This document shows positions 24,118 to 35,323 of a stretch of DNA of 64,000 bases, one piece after another (positions within the stretch are counted from its first letter, which is position 1; each line of letters starts with the position of its first letter). A model generated the notes under the pieces. The model made no database searches and had not been told where the DNA came from. It worked only from the letters and a program-made list of their open reading frames with translations. The position numbers were made by a program, and so were the translations under genes. The stretch is from Xylona heveae TC161. Its lineage: Eukaryota > Ascomycota > Xylonomycetes > Xylonales > Xylonaceae. The stretch lies in assembly GCF_001619985.1 (NCBI RefSeq), contig NW_017264196.1, positions 1,054,001 through 1,118,000 on the forward strand, in the 5' to 3' direction.

Positions 24118-26233
24118 TTAAAGCTCAATGACAAGCTTCCCCGCCGAGACGCCCGCTTGGCTCTTCATTATTTCCTCCGGGAGCGCGTCGAGACTCTTAC
24201 CCACAACAATGGGCGCAGGGACCGCTTTGAGCGCACCATTCTTGAGTCCCTCGGGCACAAATCTTCCCCATACCGCCTCGTTGATGTCCGTCAGCTTGCC
24301 AAGCGAAGACGTATCATTCACTGTTTCGTCGTCATTAGTCCATCGTCCATCAGTCTTATCATATGGGAGGAGGGGTGAATGTTTAAAACTTACAGCCCTG
24401 AACCTCCACTCCCTCTGGCGCACCCTCATGTCCCCACGGCAAGAAGCTCACTACTTTGCCGCCTCCCAGCCCGTGAAGCACCTGCGCAGTTGCGCGCCAG
24501 GTCTTGTCCTCGCCAATTGCGTCGATTGCGCCGTATATATCTTCATTGTCTTTACTCGATCCCTGCATGGCCCGAATGCGCTCCACCAGCCTCTGCACGA
24601 CTTTTTCTTCATCGTCGTTGTAATCCACGACTTCTTCTGCCCCGACGCTCTTCACAAACGCAAAGTTCTTGGCCGACGCCGTCGCGATCACGCGCGCCCC
24701 CGATGCGGCGGCCAGCTGGATCGCCGCGCTGCCGCAGCTGGATGAGCCGCCCCATACTAGTAGGATTTTGCCCTTCTTGGCGTCAGAGGAAGGGGAGGGA
24801 AGAGGTAGGCCGAGACGGTGGGGAGGATAGAGACCCATGGCGGCAGTGCTGATTGCGAGCGGGAGGACAGAGCCGGCCGCGAAGGAGATTGAGTCAGGCA
24901 AAATCGCGCTGCCAGATGCAGGGCAGACAGTGTAGTGCTGGAAAGCGCCGGTGGAGGGGTGGTCGGTGGCCACGTAGTTTGCTTTGCTGTGGGGTGTTAG
25001 CTATTCCAATCTATATTGTATTATCTTTGCTTGTGTCTTGTGTGTCTATTTTTTCTCTTTTGTGTTTATTTTCCTTATCCTTTCTTTTCTTTTATTTTTT
25101 TTTATTTTTTTATTAGTATGCCATGTTATCTTTCTTTTTGGCATGCCACACGAAAATCATGACTTTGAAGCAAATTGCAAGTTGCAATTACTTTGGAAGT
25201 AGGGAATATCAGGGTATAAGGGTATCAGGATATAAGGGTAAGGGACTCACCCAATAACTCTATCGCCCTTTTTGAATTTGGTCACGTTCTCGCCAACTTC
25301 GGCGACTTCGCCCGCGACGTCTGCGCCGATGATCTGTGCAGTCAGCCGTCAGCATTTTGTCTTTCTGTATTATTTCTGTATTCCTTTCCTTTCTCTTCCT
25401 CTTCTTCTTCGGCGGTATCATAGCGTGTCCTCTGCGAGTATCGTACGGATATACCGCATACTCCAACTAACACAAGACGCGCAATTGACGAAACAATGCA
25501 GTAACGCCTCAAAAACCAAGTGAACGCGCAAGCAGCGAAAGATATACAAAAACAAACAGGACGAACAACGGAACAAAGTAGGATAAAAGTGTGGATGGTC
25601 GATGATGGGAGACGTACAGCAGGAAAAGTCCTTGGGAAGGGAATATGTTTTCCAAAGAGTTTGATTTTCCAGTCCACTATTCGAACGTTAGTATCTTTTT
25701 CTTATTCTTGTTCTGTATTCTTTTCTGTTCTGTTCTTTTCTTTTCTTGCGCCTCTTTTCCTTCCATTTTGGAGGGGGCATATTCCCATTGGGAGTATGCA
25801 TAGGGACAAGAAAACAGTGCAATAGTGCAATGGTGCAATTGTGCAATAATATGGACAAATACCAGCAACAGGACAAGGCAAACGTACTCGGATTTATCGC
25901 CACGGCTTTATTCCGCACCAAGATATCGTCTGGGCCGGGCGTCCAGTATGGCGCCTCGCGCACGACAAAGTCGCCTTCTTGCTCTGTGAGCCAGAGCGCT
26001 TGGTTTTGACCAGTCATTTTGTCTCTCTTATTCGTCTTATTTTCCTGTGAGTTGAACTCTGCGATGCTTGAAGTTTGAGTCTTGAGTCTCCTTGTTGGGG
26101 CTGTTGTTGTTATTGTTGAGGTTAACGCAAGCGGCGAGGTACGTCGAATAAAAATATTAAAAGTAGAGGAGGTAGGACACAAAGGGCGTATAGTTGGAGA
26201 CAAGGCAGTGAGAAGGCGGGATGCAAAGGGCAT
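24118..26233 (-). CDS. MDR-family zinc-type alcohol dehydrogenase-like reductase
   Basis: This NAD(P)H-dependent medium-chain reductase resembles the ToxD/enoyl-reductase and quinone-oxidoreductase-like group. Five exons (26233-25888, 25676-25618, 25333-25251, 24986-24394, 24320-24118) give 427 residues. Landmarks are NPMDWKIK, IIGADVAGEVAEVG, the nucleotide-binding segment LLVWGGSSSCGSAAIQLA, SVGAEEVVDYND, and the C-terminal GKSLDALPEEI with AGVSAGKLVIEL. Structural and catalytic zinc cysteines of true alcohol dehydrogenases are not evident. The first 72 residues, rich in Arg, Ser and Thr with no acidic residue until late, look like a mitochondrial presequence; an in-frame ATG at 26017 (MTGQNQALW) begins the conserved domain. 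Introns 1-3 are 211, 284 and 264 nt, much longer than elsewhere in the window and full of simple repeats. Confidence 0.9.
25817..25848. repeat. Tandem GTGCAATN x4 in reductase intron 1
   Basis: Four consecutive 8-bp units differ only at the last base, inside the first intron of the MDR reductase. This and the T/C-rich runs in introns 2 and 3 explain the unusual intron length. Confidence 0.85.
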
Positions 26234-27650
26234 TTATATATTAAATTTCATTGATTGAGAGTATCGACTATCGACTGTAAACATGCCACGGTGTTAGTGT
26301 AATATACCACGGTGTAATCTGTACACGGTACGTAGTACACTATCCACGAAAATCCACTGTTATGGATGGATGGATGGATGGATACGTTTACTTGTCCTTT
26401 GTACAATTAATTATGAATATTGAAAATCAAGCAGGGTTAGGATTAGAAATCATGCATGTCGTGTAGATCATAAGGATGGACCCCATGTTGTTCCGTTAAG
26501 GCCGAGCGGCCCTTGTCGCCGACTCATTGATATACTACGGGTGCAGAAAGAGGATATGCTAAGCATTTGCACAGTACGGGTCCTCACCCTGTCTCACAAT
26601 GTAGAAAAGATACTAACGATACTATGGTCGATTACGAGTTACGTGCCCAGTACTCGATATAAAAGTCAATAGGGTTTGTAGGAGCATGGACATAACGTAC
26701 CTCCGTTGTCCGAGATCAGAGGTACGAGTAGTACGGATAGAACAAAAGAAAGGAAAGTCGATGACTTAATCACTTTTTTAGGTAGGTATGCCCTAGACTG
26801 TACCGGAGTTGAGGGATCCTCGGATTGGACTGGCTACGGTGTTTACGTAGTAGGTTGAGGGTACTTTGTACACAGTGTAAGTTGAAGCGGGGGAATACCT
26901 AAGTTACCCTGTACGGTAGAAGTAACTAACTTTAGTGGGAAGGAAAGGCTCAACTAAGCCAAAGCTAAAGCCAACGCCAACGCCAACGCCAAAGTCACAG
27001 CCAGACCGGACAAAAAAGATTCCCCGCGCCCGTCTACCCGTTGCTTTACCTAGCAGGTCAGTAATGAATGTTCCTCCGTACGGAGTACTTTCAAGCGTAA
27101 CTACGGAGTAGAGCTGCCATAAGATAGTTGGTTGGTAATATACCATAAGAATTGGTCCCGGAGATACAACAGGAGATTATGAGTGGCTTACACCGACATA
27201 CCGACATCCCAACGCCGACACGCCGACAGTCCGATCTTTCCGATTATCCAACGACAATCCTTCGAACGTGTTCCCATCTCGCATGTTGGCACCTGGCACC
27301 AGGGCACCACGGATCGACAGTCCCACCGTCGCACATCTTTGCCTTATAGGGCTACCGGGTATACGATAACAATAACAAAATTTTGACGGGGGTTATATGA
27401 CAACATGTCCACAACAGCAGGAAAGATGGATGGCAACATAACATTTGACTACGCTCGTAATTCAATTGCTAGCAAGAGCATTATATTTACTCTCTACATG
27501 TTTCTCTACTCAACGTCACATGCCCAATCTAAAGTGTGATGAAATGGCAGAAAAAGATATGCTAAACAGATGATATGCTACATCTCGAATGCAAGACAAC
27601 CGCACGTGAAATGTTTGGCATGCATCTGAAATCGGACAAGGTATATATAC
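26234..27650. other. Gene-free spacer between reductase and regulator
   Basis: 1.4 kb with no supported gene. Contents are five ATGG units at 26362-26381, a short GCCAAC/GCCAAA run near 26959-26990, and a perfect 12-bp palindrome CTCCGTACGGAG at 27074-27085 that overlaps one of two TACGGAGTA copies (27079-27087, 27102-27110). Confidence 0.6.
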
Positions 27651-29609
27651 CTAGCCAAAGCAAATCCGCATTGGCAAGGGAGAACGACAGTAGACCATAT
27701 GTTGTTTATCCACGACTTGGCCCCACCACACATTCTCGAAACCTCTCGTCGCTTGCTCCGCCCAGACTTCTTCCAGCAGGGGTATGGTGCTGCGAAACAT
27801 GTGATATCGAGTCCTCTCGTTCCAAACAGAGCAAAGCTTGAGAATCTGCTTCCGTGACGATACATCTCTCAGTTCGCAGCCCGCAAAGAAGAGTGGCAAC
27901 AAGGCCTGCCGGGACACCATGATTTCGTCGCGACACGCAACGACGTGGTCCATAATGACCCTTGCGCGGTACAAAATGGGCATCGGGGTGCTGCTTCCAG
28001 GTTCCCATCGAAACACCCTGTATATGTAGAGAAGGAGGCCATTTCTCCATGCCTCGGAGCAATGCATGCGGTCTAGATCTTGTTGCATGCACTCTTCATC
28101 TTGAAAAGCTGTTGCAGAAAACACGTGATGCCAGGACTCAAGTGACTGCTCCATTTCCGAGACCACAGTACTGTCGAATGTGACATACTGCATTGATGAT
28201 GATTTTCGCTTTTCTGCACTCAGGCGCGCCAATTGCATCACAATCTTCACGAGACTTGGTGGACAACCGCATAGTCCAAAGAAATCCCACTCTCCGGCAT
28301 CATGACTCGACATTGCACCTTCAAAGTATGCATAAGGAAACACGCAGTCTTCTCTGTTGACTAGACTAATTATTGCATCCCACCTAGGCAAGTCAGCTAG
28401 ATATTCAAAAGAGGATCAGTAATATGAGCTTCATATACCATGTGAGCATTCCGATTTGTACCTGTGTCCGAGCAGACTTGGCCCACCCTTCGATACCACC
28501 GCAAGCTTCGATGAGGGCATAGGCCCCTACAAGATGTGTTCGCCAATTCCCAAGGGCGGACTGGGTTTCCTAGTATCTACTTTCAGCCTGAGCAAAGGTC
28601 TAAGGCACATGAAGAGTGACTGACATCTAAGGAGAATAAGATGATGATTGTGTCGAGCATGGAATAACCATGTCCCGCATTACTGTACGTGCCGAGGTTT
28701 TCGCGGAGCAATTGAAGCGCCGCCTGGCGATGAATTTGAGTTGATGTGCTCTCGACGTGATGACCCCCTAATGCCATCACAGCGTGAACCAGAAACATGG
28801 GTTCCGGACTGAGGTCTGTCCGGTATCGGAACGGATTGACCTGTAGGTCAGAAGTCAATGGAATTCTGCAAAACTCCCTGTTATCTAGAAAAGACTGTCA
28901 GTGGCTATGGCCCGAGGAGATTGCGGCGGAATAGTCATACATCTTTCGAGGATGGGCCTAAAACGTTGCCAAAGGCTGCTGTACAGCATAGTCGGTGGTA
29001 TAGAGGCAGAAGGAGAGCATGGTACTATAGTAGCCACTTGACTCGAGCCTTCAGAGGCACCAAAACCGGTCTTGCCCCCCTCAGGTCTCTGAAGTTGGCT
29101 CTCCGTAGTGGTCCCAGATAAACGTAAAGACGCATATTGGTCTTCGCTGTTGCCTGGATTGGGGCAAGGCTCGGTCGTTCTGTAAATGGCCTCCAAGTCT
29201 GGAGAGTCACCGCCTTCGATCAACGATGTATCACTCAAGCCCTCGATTGACGGCTCATTAGACAGTCGGGTTCCTTGGACAGCTTCAACTTGAAATGAGC
29301 TTCATGTTTGCCTGACATAAAATAATTCCTTGAATAGTGGGCAATGGGCCGGCTCATACCATTAGGGTCTGAGCTTGCCTCACATCTGATTATAGGCGCA
29401 ACAGGAGTGGCTGAATGTCTAGAGGTGACCGGCGAAGAAGAGTGTTTTGCCCTATGATATCTCACAGGGTCCTCTGCAATAAAATCAAATTGCTGCGGTC
29501 CGTCTGCATTTCCCAATGCTCCCCGTTTGGTTCTATGTGCTCTTGACCTTCTCAGGGGCTTCCTGGACGGAGAAAACCCGGGCTGCCAAGAAAGCTGCAT
29601 CTTAGGCAT
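27651..29609 (-). CDS. Fungal_trans_2-type transcription regulator without visible zinc cluster
   Basis: This predicted nuclear regulator contains the Fungal_trans_2 domain found in ARG81-like transcription factors. Five exons (29609-29360, 29288-28941, 28884-28625, 28569-28439, 28383-27651) give 573 residues. Domain landmarks are YNREFCRIPLTSDLQVNPFRY, MFLVHAVMALGGHH, TQSALGNWRTHLVGAYALIEACGG and MLTWWDAIISLVNRE. These run in order and the frame is continuous, so the gene looks intact. The N terminus is basic (SRKPLRRSRAHRTKRG) where many relatives begin the C6 zinc cluster, but no cysteine array follows. Instead QQFDFIAEDPVRYHRAK resembles the start of family members that lack a zinc cluster. 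It is divergent from the MFS transporter with 819 bp between starts, a common arrangement for a pathway regulator and its exporter. Confidence 0.85.
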
Positions 29610-30428
29610 TCCATCGATACCTAATTAGGTATTATTCAATCCGTAACAATACCCACATGGGGTTGTAAAATTGTTCTATTTTCGATATGTAGTCACATCC
29701 TGTAATCCGGGGCTGATAACATAGCAACTCCGGCATAAAGTTAGTCCCTGGCCGAGTGAGCGGGATCAGGAACCAAACTAATTTAGAGAGGGGCCCGTCT
29801 GCCCTTTAACTAGGGACTAACTGCTTCTGGCCCCTTACCTATTCTGGACAATTGCCTGTTCTAGTAATCCCCCAACATGCAGCTCCAGCAAGATATTGCC
29901 GGTATGATAGCTAATTCCCACTCTACACACTCATGTGGTTCAGAATGATGTGTATTTGAAACCCTCAGACATGATAATCACAAGGGGCACAAGCTCAAGG
30001 GGACGAGGATCTCAGCCAATAATTGATCGTTATTGCACTCAGCTATACTTGACGGCAAAAAACTAACTGCATGAAGCAAAACTAATCCTTTCTGAACTGC
30101 ATGGATAGCAGGGCACGATGATAAGCACGAAGGGGGCAATGAGCAGCGTCACTGGGGCAGCATGGAGCAATCCATGGAAATAAGAGAACGGCACACTACC
30201 GTAGGTAAGTTATTTAAAAAGCTTTCCTCCAAGAAAAGCTTTCAGAGACTCCACTCTCATTCTACAGCTCTGCAACATCGACAACTCGACCAGGAGCCTG
30301 CATTTCGTGACCTGGCCACTCCATTGATTGGGAATATCACCTGCGTCGCCCTGGCTAATCCCCGAATGAACGTATAGCAGCTTTTCATACTTAGTTTCCG
30401 CTCCATTTGGGAAACGTGTCTATTGCTA
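29610..30428. promoter_or_regulatory. Shared upstream region of regulator and MFS transporter
   Basis: This 819-bp divergent intergenic region contains an 84-bp element bounded by an 11-bp perfect inverted repeat (listed separately). A 72-codon open frame at 30162-30377 resembles nothing and probably lies in the transporter's leader or promoter. Confidence 0.5.
29739..29822. repeat. 84-bp element with 11-bp terminal inverted repeats
   Basis: AGTTAGTCCCT at 29739-29749 and its exact reverse complement at 29812-29822 flank a 62-bp centre. No clear target-site duplication is visible. It could be a small MITE relic or a paired operator; the sequence does not decide. Confidence 0.5.
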
Positions 30429-32056
30429 ATGGACGAGCTCGAAACAACCAAGCACCCTGTACCAAGCTCTTCTACCAAAGGTTGGTCTTAATCATGCCCG
30501 AGTGCTCCTGAACTGGCCGATACTAATCATAGAATGCAGGGCCACACCATGATCCAGACACTGTGATAGTTACTTGGGATGGACCAGATGATCCGCAAGA
30601 TCCATTCAATTGGCCTCTGCGGAAGAAATGGTGGACGACTGGACTTGGCCTTGTTGCAAGTTTTGTCTGTTCCATGAACGGAACCATCATCGCGGTAGCC
30701 CACAAGGCCATTAGCGATGAATTTCACATCTCCGACGAGACCTTTCCTCACTCCTACTGGCTGACCACTTCCTGGGGGATAGGGGCTGCGCTGTGCCCGC
30801 TTTTTCTGTTTCCTATCATGGAGGACTTTGGAGTTCGACCCGTGCTCCTCGGCGCCTATTTCTTCTTCATCTGTGTTTTAATTCCCGTCGGTCTGGCTCG
30901 AAACTTTGCAACTCTTATCGTGGTTCGGTTCTTTAGCGGCGGGTGCGTTCCACTTATAAGCGATGCCGTCGCTGGCGTCATATCAAATGTGTTTGACGGA
31001 GATCGAGCCCGGAGTGTCCCAATAAGTCTGTATGTCACGGTATATCTTGCGTCGACAAGCATGGGCCCTGTAGTTGGTTCCTCTATCCTGCAGTTCCTAT
31101 CTTGGCGTTGGATTGGTTACACGGAATTAATCTGGACCGCTGCCCTTTTTCCCCTCTTCATCGCTGGTTTCCCTGAGAGCCGCGGTTCAGCTATCCTGCT
31201 AGCCAGGGCCAAGCAACTGCGCAACCAGGGAAAAAGAGCATACACAGCAGCAGAGCTCAATCATCCTAGACCGTTGAGCCAGGCTGTCATCGAGAGTATA
31301 CAACGGCCTCTGTACATGCTATGTACAGAATCCGTGGTTTTTGTTGCTAGTCTCTGGGCTGCTTTCAGTCTGGGAACCATTTACCTATTCACCCAATCCG
31401 TCGAGCAAGTGTACGGAGAGCTCTATAGCTGGAATGTCTCGCAGGCAGGATACGTCCAAGGTGCTATTGTCATTGGAGAAATCCTTGGCTGCGGGCTTTG
31501 CATCTCCACTAATCACTGGTACTATGATTCTGCTGCCCGCAATCCTGAAGCTGCTCCAGATACGTGTACGCCTATTCCCGAGGCTAGGCTGTACACATCA
31601 ATCGTTGGAGGGCTTTTCGGCGTCACCGGCGGCATGTTTGTGTATGCATGGACTTCGTATACCGCCGTGCATTGGATGGCACCTACGCTTGGCTTGGCTA
31701 TGGTCGGGTTCGGCACCACGGCAGTCATTGTAGGCAATGCAAACTATCTTGTAGATGCGTATAGTAAGTATGCGGCCAGCGCGCTCGCGGCTGTCGGCCT
31801 GGTCGAGAACATCTCCATTGCTTTTCTCCCGCTTGCCACTACGGTCATGTATACGGATCTTGGATTCCAGTGGGCGAGCTCCCTTCTTGCTTTCCTCTCG
31901 TTGGTTCTTGTTGCTACCCCGTTTGTCCTGCTCAAGTGGGGCACAGTCGTCAGATCTCGCAGTCCGTTCATGAAACATGCCGTTATCGACCGGCGAAGAG
32001 ACTGTGTCCTGAACGTATCCCCCGCCGTTGTCCCAGCAGCAGCAGCTAGCGTATAG
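30429..32056 (+). CDS. MFS transporter, DHA1 drug:H+ antiporter-like
   Basis: This predicted plasma-membrane proton-coupled exporter has 522 residues from two exons (30429-30480, 30540-32056). The short first exon gives MDELETTKHPVPSSSTKG. The second starts HHDPDTVIVTWDGPDDPQ and continues DPFNWPLRKKWW, the usual cytoplasmic lead-in of fungal DHA1 transporters. About twelve hydrophobic spans follow, split by a cytoplasmic loop at about 250-290 (RAKQLRNQGKRAYTAAEL). Motif-like segments include DFGVRPVLLGAYF after span 2 and SMGPVVGSSILQFLSWRW in the position of the antiporter motif C. Relatives export polyamines, drugs or secondary metabolites; the substrate cannot be assigned. Cullin-1 converges on it and probably marks the edge of the accessory block. 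Confidence 0.92.
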
Positions 32057-32519
32057 TGTCACTACCTACGTAGTACATCTGTTTGTAAATGAACAAAAAA
32101 AACAGGCTTCAATTGGTACCATGGCGACTGAGAATCAATAGTAGAAACAAGATTTATTGTATCACGAACATAATGACAAGATGCCACCGAGGGAATTGGG
32201 ACATAATGGGAATTGTGATCAGCTTCATCATGATTTTAATTTCTGAAGGCTTTCGCTGGTAGTAGGGTTTTGCCGCGCTTTCAAGTCCCGGCCGTATGAG
32301 CTGGAAAAGGTGTAAGGGGAAAAAAAGGGAAAAGAAGGAGAAGAACGAGAAACAACAACAACAACAAGTAGAGAGGTACAGACCATGTCTGTGTGACATT
32401 TTCTACTTTGGCGATCTGCTAAGGGGGGGGTGCTCGCCAGCGCTCGATAAGGACTTTGCCACATGCCAGCATGGTTTTTTTTATTGTACTCATGACCCCT
32501 CCGCTGAGAAGGAAATGCT

Positions 32520-35323
32520 TTACGCTAGATAGCCCAGTTCCTCGCCATCCAATCTCTCCAGGTACTCCTTTTCGAGTAAAATGTCTATGCATTTCTTGAT
32601 ATCTGGAATTTTGGGCGTGAAGCGGGATTTGATCTGTTGAATGGTTTCTTGCACAAGCTGCACATGCTTCATTCGCTTGCGCGATTTCATTATTCTGACA
32701 ATAGCCGACTGTAATAGAACCAATTAGGTCATGTTCTTCCAAAGAGTAAAGCAGAGCGCCTTGAAAGGGACGACGGGACGACGGGACGACAACTTACCTG
32801 CATTAGCAACTTTCGGTCCTCCTCAATTGTCTTGTGCGTGTCCTCGACTTCTTGCTTCTGCTCGGATTTGACCGCAATGTTCAGGTTGACCTTAATCTTC
32901 TTGCTGCGGAAGTTGTAGTTGAGCGAGTACGTTGTCCCTCGCTCGGGCTTGCCATTCTCGCCAGAAGGCAAAAGCACCTTGGCCTTGACAAAAATGGCCA
33001 ACGAAGGGTCGAGCCAGTCCTTGGACAGGGCCGTCGCCTTTTCAATGTCCTCATATGTCAAAGTCTCACTTTCATTGAAGAGCAAGAGAATCGCCATCTG
33101 GTATGTCGATACCTGAAAGGTATAAGGCACCTTTGTTCCCTTGCAATAGTTTGCGCGAATTTCGCCTTTACATAGCTGCCAGAGCCACGTGAGCTTCCGG
33201 CCGCTGTGCTTCTCGTAATAGAATTTCTGGAACCGCTCATACGTCTTGACGATGACGGGGGGAGGAATGAAATTTGTGTTGGGTGGTGTGAGCGGCCAGA
33301 ATCCCGTACCAAGAATGTAAAAGTGAGGGTCCACCGCTTTCTTGAGGTCATCTTCATCCAGCACCTTGGACTGCCACTCCTTGTAGGTCGAGTTGAGATC
33401 CTTGGAAATCTGAATGTCTTGGAACATGCGCTGCAGCTTGTTGGTGTATTCATAACCGCAGGCTTCTTTGAGTTTGCTAATCATACTGGTCTCGGCATCG
33501 TCCGACGCAGAGCTGGTATGGACCAACCGCTTGGCCAACATACGCGAGTAGAACTTTTGGAAAACGTCCTTGTCTTCAATGTATTTGAACACAGTCATGA
33601 TTTGCGTGAGCATGTATTCCAGGTCCGCTTCCTCGGCCGCCTTGGCGCTCTTCTTGAGCAACGAGTCGGTATACTTGGCCAGCAGCTCTGGCGACTTTGT
33701 CGATCCCGACTTGCAGACCTTGTTCCGGTTGACGAATTCCCGGCAGGCATTGTCCAAGGATCGCACAAACTCTGATTCTCCAGTAAAGGCCTCATTGACC
33801 AGATTCTGGTATCGTGTATGCACTTCCAGCAGTGCGTCGACGTAGACCTTTGGTTCCAGACTCTCGCCCTCATTCGCAATTTTCTCAATGGCGGCCAAAC
33901 CGGCTTTGCGCACGTGGGTCTCAAATCGGCTCCGCAGAGGATCGAGTCCGTCCTGGATGCGCGCAAGAAGTCTGTACATGCGGGCCAAGTCTTCCTGTCG
34001 GTCACCGTCAAGTAATATCTGGAATTCGTCCCGGAGGAGAAGCGAGTGCTCTGCAATCAAAACTTGCTGGCACGTCTTCATCAACGGCGTCATAATATCG
34101 GGATGCAAGTAGAGTCCCACGCGGTCCTTTTCTTCCTCTAATCGGGACTCGGCCTAAAAGTCGGAAAAATGTAAGCCGAATGGTAGCACCTTTGGAAACG
34201 GCTTCAGTTTGCTTGCCTTTTTCATATATTCGACAACGCTGTTTTCGGCCACAAATTGCTTCGACTCATTCTGGTAATACTTGGTGGTAGCTTCCAAGAA
34301 CGGACGTTCAAAGTGGAACCGGTAGACGTCTAATGTAGACTTTGTACTATCCGCTTCATCAAGGCCAAGGGACACTACAGCTCGTTAGCAATCCAATAGC
34401 GAATTGATTGACTCCAGATCGAAAAGAAAACCATACCAAATGAATCGACAATGCTCTTAATCTGAGACTGCTCTATCGTCTCTCCGTTTCGTTGTTTCTC
34501 GACCATCCGGAGTACAGCCGACATGACATTCGCCTGCACGTGGGAAAACAGCTCTTCTCTCCACCGGACCAAATGAAGAGTGTAGACATCGTAGATTCCC
34601 TTTTTGCCCTCTTCAATTTCGCGCTTGACCCAGTGTCTGTTCAAATACCGGAAAAGGTGGTTAATGTACTTGGCTGCGGTCGTGTAGCGGTCCCATTCGC
34701 GAATGTAAAAGGAAAGGAGAGCCTCATCGGAATGTGTCGTAGATTCTTCGTGAATTCTCTGAAGATGGTTCGACAGATAGTCGATGAGTTTGCGATACAG
34801 CTCTTCTCCGAGCAGGTGAGCTAATGCAAATCAGCGCCCGACGTTACGTTAGATCGCACACATGGACAAGGGATGCGCACCGCCGCCGCGATTACCAGCT
34901 CCCAGCACCCCTGCCGGTGAATTATTGATTGACGTTTGGGAAGTACAGAAATTGTGAACCGCCCTATTTGAAAGACATTAGTTTCCAGTTGCATGATCCA
35001 TTGCCTTTTTTGACAGTGGCGATCCTCACGTGTAAACGCCCATATACTAGCAGCAATCTGTCAGCAGCTATCCCACACGTAACCATTGTTTTGCCAAAGC
35101 TCACCGTGACCATGTCCACGCCATCCTGCAAGTTGGTCATAATCCGATCTATGCCCGCCTCAAGGTATGTCCATCTAAGTAATTCCAGCATCCAGTCAGC
35201 AGGGTCCCATAATTTCAGAGCCCGAACCATCAAAGTAGCCAGGCAACAACATGAAATTCCATATCCCACTCACGTTGCTCTCAGGTCATCCTTGTTAGGC
35301 ATAGGTGGCATTACAGCCGGCAT
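32520..35323 (-). CDS. CUL1: Cullin-1, SCF ubiquitin ligase scaffold
   Basis: This is the scaffold of SCF E3 ubiquitin ligases. The N-terminal repeats bind Skp1/F-box proteins and the C-terminal domain binds the RING protein Rbx1. Eight exons (35323-35274, 35174-35105, 35046-35030, 34963-34881, 34820-34437, 34374-34217, 34153-32798, 32708-32520) give 768 residues, the family length. Landmarks are [61 protein letters not shown] and [19 protein letters not shown]. The C-terminal neddylation block is [13 protein letters not shown], whose lysine is the NEDD8 acceptor, and the C terminus is YLA. The third exon is only 17 nt. Intron 6 (34216-34154) appears to start with GC rather than GT: AAG then GCAAGC. 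This joins YMKK directly to [13 protein letters not shown] as in other fungi. Confidence 0.96.

Noticed and set aside
30162-30377. 72-codon frame before the MFS transporter
   Set aside because: It resembles nothing and ends 51 bases before the transporter start; more likely promoter or leader sequence.
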